DNA of 64,000 nt from Pseudarthrobacter oxydans (GCF_030812335.1 NZ_JAUSSN010000003.1:427161-491160); one strand, 5' to 3'; counted from the first letter of the stretch, positions 29,667 through 39,703 are shown. Program-made: numbers and translations. Notes: generated from the letters alone by a model not told the origin.

Positions 29667-30865
29667 TGAGTCGATTCGTCGCAATCACAGCGGTCAGGGA
29701 TTTCGAAGGTCGAGTCCGTCAGGCTATCTCCGGGGCTCTCCACGGCGAGCTGCAAACACTGTCGCCTGATGTCCTCAAGGGCGGACCTGATGACGTCTTC
29801 AAACAGCTGAACGGCGCTCCGCCCGAGGTACTCATCCTGGGACCCGGCGTTGCTCCCGATGATGCACTAAAGCTGGCGACGGTGTTCGACCTCCAATTTC
29901 CAGAGGTCAGTCTCCTGTTGGTCGCCGAACCCAGCCCGGAATTGGTGCTGCGGGCCATGCATTCGGGCATACGGGACGTGGTCACGTCTGAAATTGGCGT
30001 GAACGACCTCCGCGTCTTATTGGAGCGGTCATGCCTGGCATCCGCAAGCCGGCGCCGCGGGATGTCGGCAGCCCCTGAATCCGGTCAGGAGAGGGGACGA
30101 GTCATCGCTGTTATGTCTCCCAAAGGTGGGGTTGGAAAGACCACCGTCGCCACGAACCTGGCCATTGGCTTGGGCAAGGTTGCCCCCATGGGCGTGGTTA
30201 TCGTGGACTTGGATTTGCAGTTTGGGGATGTCGCCACAGGGTTGCTGCTGGAGCCGGAGCATTCTATTTCTGATGCCGTGCACGGCGCCGCTGCCCAGGA
30301 CTCGATGGTGCTCAAGGCGTATCTGACTGTCCACCCGGCCGGAATTTACGCCTTGTGCGCCCCGCGCACTCCTGCGGAATCGGATTTCATCACGGCTGAG
30401 CACGTGGGTCGTCTCATCAATCAACTGGCAAGCGAGTTCAAGTATGTCGTCGTTGATACGGCACCAGGGCTGGGCGAGCATGTCTTGGCGACCCTGGAGC
30501 AGGCAACTGACGGAGTATGGGTTTGCGGCATGGACGTTCCCAGCGTCCGTGGCCTCCACAAGTGTTTTGCGGTCCTCCGGGAGCTGCAACTGTTGCCGCA
30601 AGGACGCCATACAGTCCTGAATTTCGCGGATCGGAAGAGCGGCATCACGGTCCAGGATGTCGAAGCTACGATCGGCGTCCCCATTGATGCCGTCATCCCC
30701 CGTTCTCGAACTCTGCCATTTTCCACAAATCGGGGAGTGCCCGTGCTGCAAAGCAACTCCCGGGAGCCGGCCTCCAAAGGACTCAAGAAGCTCGTTGAGC
30801 GCTTCGATCCCCAATGGGTGGCCGCGGGTCACCACAAGCTTCACCGAAGGGTAGTGGTGTCATGA
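29666..30865 (+). CDS. tadZ: TadZ/CpaE-like MinD-family ATPase (locus 1)
   Basis: 399 residues. An atypical receiver-like N-terminal domain (about 1-130, including [11 protein letters not shown]) precedes a MinD/ParA ATPase with the deviant Walker [17 protein letters not shown] near residue 152 and the switch segment [12 protein letters not shown]. This family positions the pilus machine in the cell. Its ATG shares one base with the cpaB stop, and GGAGGG lies upstream. The end overlaps tadA. Confidence 0.88.
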   Translation: MSRFVAITAVRDFEGRVRQAISGALHGELQTLSPDVLKGGPDDVFKQLNGAPPEVLILGPGVAPDDALKLATVFDLQFPEVSLLLVAEPSPELVLRAMHSGIRDVVTSEIGVNDLRVLLERSCLASASRRRGMSAAPESGQERGRVIAVMSPKGGVGKTTVATNLAIGLGKVAPMGVVIVDLDLQFGDVATGLLLEPEHSISDAVHGAAAQDSMVLKAYLTVHPAGIYALCAPRTPAESDFITAEHVGRLINQLASEFKYVVVDTAPGLGEHVLATLEQATDGVWVCGMDVPSVRGLHKCFAVLRELQLLPQGRHTVLNFADRKSGITVQDVEATIGVPIDAVIPRSRTLPFSTNRGVPVLQSNSREPASKGLKKLVERFDPQWVAAGHHKLHRRVVVS

Positions 30866-32331
30866 AACTGTCAGCCCGACTTTCCCGCACGCAGGCTGAC
30901 GTCGATCTTCAGACGCCTTCCCTCGCCGACAGCGAACGGGAGGACCATGCCTTGGAAACCAAGGTAGCCACCACCGGCCAAACTGTTCGCCCGGTACCGA
31001 CTTCATCCAGTTCTCTCGGGGGAGCGCCCGTGCAGCCGGCCGTGGACGCATTGGCTGGCTTGAAGCAGCGCGCCGCCTTAGCCCTGTTTGAACGAATGGG
31101 CACGCGCTTTGGTGATACTTCATCCTCAGAGGAGGAGCTCAGGGCCAGTGCCATTGAAGAGTTGTCCTTGGTCATCGACCAGGAACAAGTACCGCTCTCG
31201 CCCGAAGAACGTCGGCGTCTCATTAGGGAGATTGCCGACGAAGTGATGGGCTATGGACCCCTTCAGCGGTTGCTGGAGGATCCGTCTGTCACCGAGATTA
31301 TGGTCAATCGTTTCGACCAGATCTATGTTGAACGGCATGGCCACCTCTCATTGACCGGATCACAGTTTAGTTCTGATGACCACTTGCGGAAAGTCATCGA
31401 GCGGATCGTGTCCCGCGTAGGCCGCCGGATCGATGAATCCTCGCCATTGGTGGATGCACGGCTGGAAGATGGGTCCCGAGTAAACGCCATCATTCCTCCA
31501 CTGGCCGTTAACGGCCCTTCTCTGACAATTCGCAAGTTTAGTCACGTGCCGTTGACCGTGCAGAACCTTATTGAATGGGGCTCGATCACACCCGAGATGG
31601 CCGAACTGTTGAGCGCGTGCGTCCGGGCACGGCTGAATATTATCGTCTCCGGTGGTACTGGCACAGGAAAAACAACATTGCTAAACGTCTTGTCCTCGTT
31701 CATCCCGGAAGAGGACCGGATAGTCACCATCGAAGACGCTGTGGAGCTGCAGCTGCAACAGGAACACGTCGTGCGACTGGAAAGCCGGCCACCCAATATT
31801 GAGGGCAAAGGGGCCGTGGGCATTCGCGAGCTCGTGCGTAACTCACTGCGTATGCGCCCCGATCGCATCATCGTCGGCGAAGTTCGTGGTGGCGAGTCGC
31901 TGGATATGCTCCAGGCAATGAACACCGGCCACGACGGCTCATTGTCCACCGTGCACGCCAATTCGCCGCGTGACGCAATCGCACGCCTGGAAACCTTGGT
32001 ACTCATGGCCGGCATGGATCTGCCGCTCCGTGCCATTCGCGAGCAGGTATCGTCCGCGGTGGACCTATTGGTTCAGGTGACACGGCTCCGTGACGGAACC
32101 AGGCGGGTGACTCACGTAACCGAAGTGCAGGGCATGGAAGGCGATATCGTCACGCTCCAAGACGCATTTGTGTTTGATTACGCCGCCGGGATGGATGAGC
32201 AAGGGCGCTTCCTGGGCAAGCCCATTGCCACTGGCATCAGGCCTCGGTTCTTGGATCGTTTCGCTGAGCTTGGTATTTCGGTGTCGCCGGCGGTCTTCGG
32301 GCCGACGTTGGCGCCTCTGGGGATGCGATAA
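30862..32331 (+). CDS. tadA: TadA/CpaF secretion ATPase (locus 1)
   Basis: 489 residues, the hexameric cytoplasmic motor of the Tad pilus. The N-terminal domain includes [20 protein letters not shown]. The Walker A is [13 protein letters not shown] near residue 263, the Asp box is IEDAVELQL, Walker B lies in [11 protein letters not shown] and the His box in [17 protein letters not shown]. The ATGA junction with tadZ (30862-30865) implies coupled translation. Codon use is less GC-rich than in the locus 2 paralogue. Confidence 0.93.
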   Translation: MKLSARLSRTQADVDLQTPSLADSEREDHALETKVATTGQTVRPVPTSSSSLGGAPVQPAVDALAGLKQRAALALFERMGTRFGDTSSSEEELRASAIEELSLVIDQEQVPLSPEERRRLIREIADEVMGYGPLQRLLEDPSVTEIMVNRFDQIYVERHGHLSLTGSQFSSDDHLRKVIERIVSRVGRRIDESSPLVDARLEDGSRVNAIIPPLAVNGPSLTIRKFSHVPLTVQNLIEWGSITPEMAELLSACVRARLNIIVSGGTGTGKTTLLNVLSSFIPEEDRIVTIEDAVELQLQQEHVVRLESRPPNIEGKGAVGIRELVRNSLRMRPDRIIVGEVRGGESLDMLQAMNTGHDGSLSTVHANSPRDAIARLETLVLMAGMDLPLRAIREQVSSAVDLLVQVTRLRDGTRRVTHVTEVQGMEGDIVTLQDAFVFDYAAGMDEQGRFLGKPIATGIRPRFLDRFAELGISVSPAVFGPTLAPLGMR

Positions 32332-32333
32332 AC

Positions 32334-33275
32334 ATGGATACCCCGGTCCTCTTTATCGCAGCCACGGTCCTCTGCCTCGGTGCGGTGATAATACTGTTTG
32401 TCTTCGTGCTCACACCGCGCTACTCCGGCATACCAATCGAACGCAGACGGCCGGATTCGCAGCCAGATCAGTCCTCGCTGGGAAAGGTCTCTCAAACGGC
32501 TGTGGCTGCCATGGGTGGAGTGCTGGGAGACTCTGGCGGCCCGTTCAACCGGACGGTTCTCTACAACGCGGGTGTGAAGTCAGATCCGGCGACCTTCACT
32601 GTCATGGTAGCGGTCGCGTCACTTGTCGGCGGAACTCTTGGTGCGCTGCTTACGAACGGCCTTATCGGCATCTTATTAGCAGTTGCAGGTCCGTTCCTAG
32701 CCAAAATCGGCCTATCCCTAATGACAGACAAACGCCGCGGAAAGTTCGAGGCCCAGCTCACCGACACCATACAAATGCTCATCGGTGGCCTGCGTGTGGG
32801 GCACAGCATCATGCGTTCCATTGAAGCAGCAGCAACCGAGGCCGACGCACCTACTTCGGAGGAGCTGAGCCGAGTCGTCAATGAAGTCCGTATCGGCAAG
32901 GACGCCCACCTGGCTCTCGACGAAGCAGCCCAGCGCATGGACAGCGAAGACTTCCGATGGATCGGTCAAGCTATCCAGATAAACCGCGAGGTCGGCGGAG
33001 ATCTGGCTGAAGTCCTGGAGCAAGTGGCTGGCACTATACGGGAACGTAGCGAAATCAAGGGACAGGTGCGGGCGCTAAGCGGCGAGGGCAAGATGTCAGC
33101 CTACATACTGATGGCCATGCCAATTGTCGTCGCAATAATGTTCAGCTTTATCAATCCCGGCTACACGGACGTATTCGTCACCGAGCCCATCGGAATTGCA
33201 ATGCTCGTCGCAAGTCTCATCATGTTTGCCGTCGGCGGTTTCTGGATGAGCCGCATCGTTAAGATCAAGTTCTAG
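32334..33275 (+). CDS. tadB: TadB-like inner-membrane platform protein (locus 1)
   Basis: 313 residues with a T2SSF domain (about 150-275: LTDTIQMLIGGLRVGHSIMRSIEAAA, given here only for recognition in parts). One N-terminal membrane helix is followed by a pair near 95-130 and a C-terminal pair near 260-310. It forms the membrane platform with TadC. It starts 2 bases after the tadA stop. Confidence 0.87.
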   Translation: MDTPVLFIAATVLCLGAVIILFVFVLTPRYSGIPIERRRPDSQPDQSSLGKVSQTAVAAMGGVLGDSGGPFNRTVLYNAGVKSDPATFTVMVAVASLVGGTLGALLTNGLIGILLAVAGPFLAKIGLSLMTDKRRGKFEAQLTDTIQMLIGGLRVGHSIMRSIEAAATEADAPTSEELSRVVNEVRIGKDAHLALDEAAQRMDSEDFRWIGQAIQINREVGGDLAEVLEQVAGTIRERSEIKGQVRALSGEGKMSAYILMAMPIVVAIMFSFINPGYTDVFVTEPIGIAMLVASLIMFAVGGFWMSRIVKIKF

Positions 33276-33286
33276 GGAAGGCCATC

Positions 33287-34165
33287 ATGACTCCAATTGG
33301 TTGGCTCATCATCGCCGTGGTAGTCCTGCCGTGTTCTTATCTTGCTTGGGCGCTACTGACAGCCGACCGGAAGGCTCTTATAGCTGTCCAAGCGAATCTT
33401 GGACAAGGCCTCGGCCAGAACGGCAGCGTGAACGTTCTCCGAGCTCCGGCCTTGCTCGACATCTCGAAGAGACTGACCCCTGTGGGCTACGTTGCCAAGC
33501 TGGACCGTTGGCTATCCCTCGCAGGCCGCCCTCAATCCATTCCGCTGGAGAAGTTGATCGTTGCTAAGCCCACGCTCGCGTTGGTAGGCGCGGTCATTGG
33601 GTTCTACTTGTTCAGCGGCGATCCATCGCCGAAAAACCTTGGTATCGGCGTTTTTCTGACCGTTTTCTCTTACTTCCTGCCCGATCTTTTGATCTACAAC
33701 AAAGGGATCAAACGCCAGGAGGAGATCGAGCTGGAATTGCCAAATACCTTGGATCAGATGCTGATTTCCGTGGAGGCTGGGCTCGGTTTTGAAACAGCCA
33801 TGGCCAGGGCGGGCCAAAACGGCAAGGGCCCACTCGCCCAAGAGCTGATACGCACACTCCAGGACATTCAGGTCGGCCGGGCACGGCAGGAGGCTTATCA
33901 GGCACTGGCAGACCGCTCCTCGGTACAGGACCTCCGCAGTTTCGTCCGCGCCGTCGTTCAAGCAGACAAGTATGGAATCGGCATAGCTAAGGTCCTCCGG
34001 ACGCAGGCTAAACAGGCCCGAGTTAAGCGCAGGCAACGAGCCGAGGAAAAGGCAATGAAGCTGCCCGTGAAAGTGCTGTTTCCGCTGCTTCTATTCATCT
34101 TCCCGGTGCTGTTCATAGTCCTACTTGGACCTGCCGTTATCAACATCATCGCTGCCTTCAGCTAG
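33287..34165 (+). CDS. tadC: TadC-like inner-membrane platform protein (locus 1)
   Basis: 292 residues. The T2SSF domain contains ELPNTLDQMLISVEAGLGFE and VQADKYGIGIAKVLRTQA, followed by RRQRAEEKAMKLPVKVLFPLL, the standard end of TadC proteins with the last membrane helices. It is 11 bases after tadB and ends the first locus; two terminator hairpins follow. Confidence 0.88.
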   Translation: MTPIGWLIIAVVVLPCSYLAWALLTADRKALIAVQANLGQGLGQNGSVNVLRAPALLDISKRLTPVGYVAKLDRWLSLAGRPQSIPLEKLIVAKPTLALVGAVIGFYLFSGDPSPKNLGIGVFLTVFSYFLPDLLIYNKGIKRQEEIELELPNTLDQMLISVEAGLGFETAMARAGQNGKGPLAQELIRTLQDIQVGRARQEAYQALADRSSVQDLRSFVRAVVQADKYGIGIAKVLRTQAKQARVKRRQRAEEKAMKLPVKVLFPLLLFIFPVLFIVLLGPAVINIIAAFS

Positions 34166-34201
34166 CACACGTCACACCGCGCTCCCAGCGCCCCAAATAC
34201 C

Positions 34202-34277
34202 GGACCCCCTCGGTCCCCAGAACCGAGGGGGTCCTCCACAAGCCGGACCCCCTCGGACCCCAGAACCGAGGGGGTCC
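34202..34277 (+). terminator. Tandem intrinsic terminators between the two Tad loci
   Basis: Two nearly identical hairpins lie back to back: GGACCCCCTCGGT/ACCGAGGGGGTCC (34202-34234) and the same 12-bp stem at 34245-34277, the second followed by TTTCTT. They isolate transcription of locus 2 from locus 1. The repetition suggests local duplication of one terminator. Confidence 0.9.
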
Positions 34278-34474
34278 TTTCTTGCATCCGGCAACTATCA
34301 ACGGGCCGACCGCAGGTCACGCGCAGGGTTCGCGCAGGGAAAATACAGGGAACGTGCAGTTTGGGAAGTCTTGGCGCAGGATGCCACAAAAACGGATCGT
34401 CGGCGTGTCGGAGCTTGCTAAGTTCCTTTCAGCGCTGGTGCTGGACCAGCCGACAAACTCGCTCAGGAGCGTCC

Positions 34475-34678
34475 ATGCTTTCTCTTATCGCAACCCTTCA
34501 GACCCTTGGGTTCACTGCCAAGAACCGCCTTCGCGACGAGAAAGGTGCAACCGCTGTGGAATACGGAATTATGGTTGCCCTTATCGCCGTCGCCATCATC
34601 GTCGCCGTTGGCCTCTTGGGCGACCAGTTGATCACTCTCTTTAACAGCGTCACGACTGGTTTGGTGAACGCGCCGTAG
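34475..34678 (+). CDS. flp: Flp family type IVb pilin (locus 2)
   Basis: 67 residues. The leader ends in DEKG and the mature part begins ATAVEYGIMVALIAVAIIVAVG, with the Flp Glu +5/Tyr +6 pair. The ATG at 34475 is preceded by AGGAG at 34464-34468; the frame is open further upstream, but that part is not pilin-like. The N-terminal half is close to the locus 1 pilin, while the C-terminus (LITLFNSVTTGLVNAP) differs, so the two fibres may have different surfaces. Confidence 0.9.
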   Translation: MLSLIATLQTLGFTAKNRLRDEKGATAVEYGIMVALIAVAIIVAVGLLGDQLITLFNSVTTGLVNAP

Positions 34679-34710
34679 CGCCTGACTTCTACTCAGGACA
34701 CACCGGTTGG

Positions 34711-34743
34711 TGCGGTGAGGGCGTCATTCCTTCACCGCACCCT
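34711..34743 (+). terminator. Stem-loop attenuator between flp and tadE (locus 2)
   Basis: GGTGCGGTGAGGG pairs with CCTTCACCGCACC, 12 of 13 positions, around a 7-nt loop, followed by a T-rich CTTCGTTCGT. It has the same position as the locus 1 stem-loop although the sequence differs. Confidence 0.65.
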
Positions 34744-34793
34744 TCGTTCGTAGCCTCCCGTCGCAGCGTTAACCGGGCCATAGTATCCCTCCG

Positions 34794-35186
34794 ATGAAAG
34801 GTCCTCCGCGCATGCGTGACGGCAGGGAGCACGGCGCTGTGGCGGTGGAGTTCGCACTCCTGGCGCCCGTCATGATCCTGCTGCTGCTCGGCATCATGGA
34901 ATTCGGCCGTGCCTACAACGCGCAGATCTCGCTTTCAAGTGCCGCACGCGAAGGCGTGCGTGTCATGGCAATCGGCAACAACCCCACTGATGCCCGCACC
35001 GCAGCCAAGAATGCGGCCGCAGGGCTGCAACCCACGCTGACGGACGCCAGCTTCAGCATCAGCCCGGCAAGCTGCACCACTGGCGCGCAGGTGACCTTCA
35101 AGATCACGTACACGCTCTCCACCATGACACGCATCGCGGGGCCGTTCCCGATGGAAGGCAAAGGTGTGATGCTATGCGGCGGCTAG
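34794..35186 (+). CDS. tadE: TadE-like minor pseudopilin (locus 2)
   Basis: 130 residues. A leader ending in EHG is followed by AVAVEFALLAPVMILLLLG and EFGRAYNAQISLSSAAREG, the TadE signature. The extracytoplasmic part carries a Cys pair and ends in MLCGG, matching the MRCGG end of the locus 1 protein. The last 13 bases overlap tadG. Confidence 0.87.
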   Translation: MKGPPRMRDGREHGAVAVEFALLAPVMILLLLGIMEFGRAYNAQISLSSAAREGVRVMAIGNNPTDARTAAKNAAAGLQPTLTDASFSISPASCTTGAQVTFKITYTLSTMTRIAGPFPMEGKGVMLCGG

Positions 35187-36202
35187 CTGACGTCATCCCG
35201 TCCAGGGACCGCGAGCGCGGGGCCATCAGCATCATGGTTGCCGTTCTTATGGTGACGCTGCTGGGCTTCGCCGCACTCGCCGTCGACGTCGGAATGCTCT
35301 ACACCGAGAAGGTCCAACTGCGGAATGGGGCCGACGCGGCTGCCATCGCGGTGGCTCAGAAGTGCGCAAAGGACGTCAACGACCCCGATTGCTCGGCTAC
35401 GTCGACGCTGGCTCGCAGCCTCACGAGCAGTAATGCTGGCGATGGACTCAGCAACGTCTCATCACTGGCGCTCGACAAGACGGCCCGCAGGGTCACCGTC
35501 ACCGCCGGAGCCCAGGAAGCAGGGAAGGAGCCGAACCGCGTTTCATTGCTTTTCGCTCGCGCCCTCGGTATCAACACAACCGAGGTGACTGCCTCGTCCG
35601 CGGTCGAATGGGGCAGCCCGCTGGCGGGTCCGGTCGCGTTTCCCGTCGCCTTCTCGATTTGCCAAGTGAAGAATCACGTCGACGGCACACTCCAACTGCT
35701 GCAAAACCACGGGAGCAACGCTAACCCCGACTGCTTTTACGGCCCATCCGGAGCACCGGTGTCAGGCGGTTTCGGCTGGTTGCCCAACGATGCTGGTATC
35801 TGCGGCGGTCTAATAGACCTCGATCTGGCCGAAGCAGGAAGCGACCCAGGCAACAACGGCGCCCCGGACGTCTGTTTGGCGACCCTGCAGCGTTGGGCTG
35901 ACGACCTCAGCGCCGGCAAGGACGTTGTCGTTCTGTTGCCGGTCTTCGACGAAGTTAGCGGCACGGGGTCCGGCGCCGTCTACGGGCTCACGTCCTTTGC
36001 CGCGTTCAAGGTGCGCGGCTGGAAGTTCAGCGGCAATAGCGATCTTCCCAAGTCCTTCCGCAGCACGTCCTCCTCCGTGACCTGCGATGGCAACTGCAGG
36101 GGCATCATTGGCAGCTTCATCAAATACGTTTCCCTGGCGCAAGGTTTTGCGCTCGGCCCGGTGGATAGCAACGGCGCCACCATAGTCCGACTTACGCAAT
36201 GA
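35174..36202 (+). CDS. tadG: TadG-like pilus assembly protein (locus 2)
   Basis: 342 residues. The membrane segment GAISIMVAVLMVTLLGFAA precedes ALAVDVGMLYTEKVQLRNGADAAAI at about 35-59, the Tad-like hallmark. As in locus 1, the Glu at +5 after the Gly is missing. The extracellular domain shares GGFGWLPN and SVTCDGNCRGI with the locus 1 protein (GGFGWLEA, SCTGMCRGL), showing common descent with strong divergence. Confidence 0.85.
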   Translation: MRRLADVIPSRDRERGAISIMVAVLMVTLLGFAALAVDVGMLYTEKVQLRNGADAAAIAVAQKCAKDVNDPDCSATSTLARSLTSSNAGDGLSNVSSLALDKTARRVTVTAGAQEAGKEPNRVSLLFARALGINTTEVTASSAVEWGSPLAGPVAFPVAFSICQVKNHVDGTLQLLQNHGSNANPDCFYGPSGAPVSGGFGWLPNDAGICGGLIDLDLAEAGSDPGNNGAPDVCLATLQRWADDLSAGKDVVVLLPVFDEVSGTGSGAVYGLTSFAAFKVRGWKFSGNSDLPKSFRSTSSSVTCDGNCRGIIGSFIKYVSLAQGFALGPVDSNGATIVRLTQ

Positions 36203-36245
36203 TCCCTCAGCACCACCGATCCGTTAACCAGTTCAGGAGCAGTTT

Positions 36246-37013
36246 TTGAAGTCACGCTTATTGGCCGGGATCGCCGCCGTCGTCTTTGCCCTCGTCGGAG
36301 CCATTCTCGTGATGTCCTACGCCAGCGGTGCCGACGAGCGGGCCGTCAAGAGTCTTGAGCCCGTGGACGTCCTCGTCGTGGCGAAGCCGGTGCCGGCCGG
36401 CACCGCCGTGGAAAGCCTTCTGCCCTTTCTCACAGCCCGGACGCTGCCAGGCACTGCCGTTGCCACGTCCGCGGTACTAAGCCTCGACGGCCTGGCCGGC
36501 AAGGTCACCGCCGTCGAATTGTTTCCGGGTGAGCAGCTCGTCGAGGAACGGCTTACCGCGCCGGAATCCTTGGAGGCCAGCGGAGCCGTGCAGGTGCCGG
36601 AGGGGCATCAGGAGGTCTCCTTCCAGCTGGACCCGCAGCGCGTTGTCGGCGGACGGCTGACCGCCGGAGACCACATCGGCATCTTCATTTCGTTGAAAAA
36701 TGGCGGCATCGAGGCCAAGCCAGACAAGGAGACGACGCAACTGACCCTCCACAAGGTCCTGGTGACGTCAGTGCAGCGGGCTGCCAGCGCCGCCCCGTCT
36801 CCCGAACCTACTGCCAGCGGCTCCGGAGCCACGGTCGAGGACACGTCCCTACCCACCGGATCATTGCTGTTGACAGTCGCCGTGAACGACGTGGACGCCA
36901 CCAAGATCGTCTACGGCTCCGAATTCGGCACGCTTTGGCTCAGCAAGGAGCCGCTCAACGCCACGGACAGCGGCCGCCCTGGCATCATGACGAAACCGGA
37001 GATCTACAAATGA
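36246..37013 (+). CDS. cpaB: CpaB/RcpC-like pilus assembly protein with SAF domain (locus 2)
   Basis: 255 residues. The N-terminal helix (KSRLLAGIAAVVFALVGAILV) is followed by the SAF segment VLVVAKPVPAGTAVESLLP and an RcpC-like domain with RVVGGRLTAGDHIGIFIS. The start is TTG at 36246 with AGGAG 7-11 bases upstream; the same KSRLL start in locus 1 uses GTG. An Ala/Pro/Ser-rich insert lies near residues 180-198. Confidence 0.83.
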   Translation: MKSRLLAGIAAVVFALVGAILVMSYASGADERAVKSLEPVDVLVVAKPVPAGTAVESLLPFLTARTLPGTAVATSAVLSLDGLAGKVTAVELFPGEQLVEERLTAPESLEASGAVQVPEGHQEVSFQLDPQRVVGGRLTAGDHIGIFISLKNGGIEAKPDKETTQLTLHKVLVTSVQRAASAAPSPEPTASGSGATVEDTSLPTGSLLLTVAVNDVDATKIVYGSEFGTLWLSKEPLNATDSGRPGIMTKPEIYK

Positions 37014-38203
37014 GCCGTTTTGTACTGATCACGCCCAATGCCGACTTCGAGTCCCGCGTGCGCCTAGCCCTGGCCGGAAGCCTGCCGGGCGGTCTGCAGA
37101 CCTTCGCCTTCGTCAATCCTTCAGATCCCGAGGAGTTATTCGCGAAGCTTGACCAGCAGCGTCCCGAGGTCCTCATTCTGGGACCGGATGTCCCAGTCGA
37201 TGACGCCCTACGTTTGGCCACGATCTTTGACGTGCAGCTCTCCGAGCTCAGCGTCATCCTGGTGGGCGAACCGGACCCCGATTTCCTGCTCCTGGCGATG
37301 CGTGCCGGCATCCGGGATATTCTCAGCCCCCACGCCGATGCAGCCCAGATCCGCGTCATGCTGGAACGGGCCTGCCAGTCCTTTGTCAGCAAGAACAGGT
37401 CCACAGCCGTTCAGCACCCGGACGCCCCGAAGGGTCTGGTGATCGGTGTCTTCTCGCCCAAGGGCGGAGTAGGCAAAACCACCATTGCCACCAACATCGC
37501 CATCGGGCTGGGTCAGGTGGCCCCCATGAGCGTCGTGATCGTGGATCTGGACCTGCAGTTCGGCGATGTCGCCTCAGGGTTATACCTCCACCCGGAGCAC
37601 ACTGTGACCGATGCGGTCTCCCCCGCCGCGAGCCACGATTCCCTCGTCCTGAAGGCGTTCCTGACCGTGCACCCCGGCAATATCTATGCTCTCTGCGCGC
37701 CCAGGAGCCCCGAAGAAGCGGACAACATCACACCCGAGCAGGTGTCGCGCCTGCTCGGGCAGCTCGCGCAACAGTTCCAGTACGTCATCGTGGACACGGC
37801 CCCGGGGTTACCGGAGGTGGGCTTGGCGGCCATGGAGCAGTGCACAGACATTGTCTGGGTCACCGCCATGGATGTTCCCAGCATCCGCGGGCTGCGGTCC
37901 GGCCTCGAAATCCTCCGACGACTGGACCTCCAGCCGGAGACGCGCCATGTTGTGCTGAATCTGGCCGATTCCGCATCCGGGCTCAGTGTTCAGGATGTCG
38001 AAGCTACCATCGGTGCGCCCGTTGATGTCAGTATTCCGCGGTCCAAGGCTGTGGCGTTGTCCACGAACCGGGGCATACCGGTGCTTCAGGAGGCTCGCAG
38101 GGACCCGGCCGTCAAAGGGCTGCGGCAGCTGGTTGAACGGTTCGATCCTGCCTGGCGTGCCAGGGCAAAGAAGAAACTGCACCGCAGGGTGGTGGTCCAG
38201 TGA
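37010..38203 (+). CDS. tadZ: TadZ/CpaE-like MinD-family ATPase (locus 2)
   Basis: 397 residues. The receiver-like N-terminal domain includes [11 protein letters not shown]. The deviant Walker A is [16 protein letters not shown] near residue 148, and [15 protein letters not shown] follows. The end, [10 protein letters not shown], mirrors [10 protein letters not shown] in locus 1. Start and stop overlap the neighbours in ATGA (37010-37013) and GTGA (38200-38203) junctions. Confidence 0.89.
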   Translation: MSRFVLITPNADFESRVRLALAGSLPGGLQTFAFVNPSDPEELFAKLDQQRPEVLILGPDVPVDDALRLATIFDVQLSELSVILVGEPDPDFLLLAMRAGIRDILSPHADAAQIRVMLERACQSFVSKNRSTAVQHPDAPKGLVIGVFSPKGGVGKTTIATNIAIGLGQVAPMSVVIVDLDLQFGDVASGLYLHPEHTVTDAVSPAASHDSLVLKAFLTVHPGNIYALCAPRSPEEADNITPEQVSRLLGQLAQQFQYVIVDTAPGLPEVGLAAMEQCTDIVWVTAMDVPSIRGLRSGLEILRRLDLQPETRHVVLNLADSASGLSVQDVEATIGAPVDVSIPRSKAVALSTNRGIPVLQEARRDPAVKGLRQLVERFDPAWRARAKKKLHRRVVVQ

Positions 38204-39690
38204 AGCTCACTGATCGGCTCGCTGCTGCGGAGGGCGGGTCCGCTGCTGCTCCCAAGCTCGTTCCCGAGTCCGCTCCCGCAGCCCCCGCCCCGCCTCCCCA
38301 AATACGCAAGGCTCCCCCCGTGGAACGGCAGCGCACGCCAACCGCAGCACCTACTTTCGAAGAGCTAACGGACGCGCACCGACCGTTTGGCCAGCAGCCG
38401 GTGGATGTCTTCGCTGCCCTCAAGCAGCGCGCCGCCACCGCCCTGTTCGAGCGCATGGGCGCCCGTTTTAATGATTCCGCCGTCACGGAAGATGATTTGC
38501 GCTCATCCGCCCGGGAAGAACTCATCCGCATCATCGACGCAGAACAGGTCCCGCTGTCCGGAGAGGAACGGCTCCGGCTGGTCCAGGACGTGGCCGACGA
38601 TGTGCTCGGCTACGGACCGTTGCAGCGCCTCCTCGATGATTCCGCGGTGACAGAGATCATGGTCAACGGCATGGACCAGATCTACGTTGAGCGTCACGGC
38701 AAGCTCACGCTCACCGAGTCCCGGTTCAGTTCCGAAGACCACCTGCGCAAGGTGATCGAGCGTATTGTCTCCAAGGTGGGGCGCCGCATCGATGAGTCAT
38801 CCCCGCTCGTGGATGCGCGCCTCGAAGACGGTTCCCGCGTCAACGCCGTCATCCCGCCGCTCGCGGTGGGCGGCTCCTCGCTGACGATCCGAAAATTCAG
38901 CAAAGTTCCGCTCACGGTCCAGAACCTCATCGAGTTCGGCACCCTGACGCCTGAGATGGCGGAGCTCCTCAACGCCTGTGTCAAGGCAAAGCTCAACATC
39001 ATCGTCTCGGGCGGCACGGGCACCGGCAAGACCACGCTGCTGAACGTTCTCTCGTCGTTCCTGCCCCACGACGAGCGCATCGTGACAATCGAGGACGCCG
39101 TCGAACTCCAAATCCAGCAACGCCACGTCGTCCGGCTGGAAAGCCGGCCGCCGAACACCGAGGGCAAGGGCGAGGTCACCATCCGGGAGCTTCTGCGGAA
39201 TTCCCTTCGTATGCGCCCGGACCGAATCGTGGTCGGCGAGGTACGTGGCGGGGAATCACTGGACATGCTCCAGGCCATGAATACCGGCCATGACGGCTCG
39301 CTGTCCACGGTGCACTCAAACTCGCCCCGGGACGCCGTCGCCCGTCTGGAGACCCTCGTCCTGATGGCGGGAATGGACCTGCCGCTCCGCGCCATCCGTG
39401 AGCAGATCGCCTCCGCCGTCAACCTGATCATCCAGATTTCCCGACTCCGGGACGGCACCCGCCGCATCACCCACGTCACGGAGGTGCAGGGCATGGAAGG
39501 AGACATCGTCACCCTGCAGGACGCGTTCGTCTTCGACTACTCCGCCGGGGTGGACGCCCACGGCCGTTTCCTGGGCAAACCGGTCCCCACCGGCATCCGC
39601 CCCCGGTTCATCGACCGCTTCGAGGATTTTGGCATCCACGTCTCACCCAGCGTGTTCGCCGCTCCCGTGGCGCCGGCCGGAAGGCAGTGA
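38200..39690 (+). CDS. tadA: TadA/CpaF secretion ATPase (locus 2)
   Basis: 496 residues. It has the same domain order as the locus 1 enzyme: [20 protein letters not shown], Walker [14 protein letters not shown] near residue 270, [20 protein letters not shown] and [17 protein letters not shown]. The two TadA proteins are highly similar in the core and differ in the Pro-rich N-terminal 60 residues. The start is GTG at 38200, overlapping the tadZ stop. Confidence 0.94.
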   Translation: MKLTDRLAAAEGGSAAAPKLVPESAPAAPAPPPQIRKAPPVERQRTPTAAPTFEELTDAHRPFGQQPVDVFAALKQRAATALFERMGARFNDSAVTEDDLRSSAREELIRIIDAEQVPLSGEERLRLVQDVADDVLGYGPLQRLLDDSAVTEIMVNGMDQIYVERHGKLTLTESRFSSEDHLRKVIERIVSKVGRRIDESSPLVDARLEDGSRVNAVIPPLAVGGSSLTIRKFSKVPLTVQNLIEFGTLTPEMAELLNACVKAKLNIIVSGGTGTGKTTLLNVLSSFLPHDERIVTIEDAVELQIQQRHVVRLESRPPNTEGKGEVTIRELLRNSLRMRPDRIVVGEVRGGESLDMLQAMNTGHDGSLSTVHSNSPRDAVARLETLVLMAGMDLPLRAIREQIASAVNLIIQISRLRDGTRRITHVTEVQGMEGDIVTLQDAFVFDYSAGVDAHGRFLGKPVPTGIRPRFIDRFEDFGIHVSPSVFAAPVAPAGRQ

Positions 39691-39703
39691 ACCAGTTTTG
39701 ACG

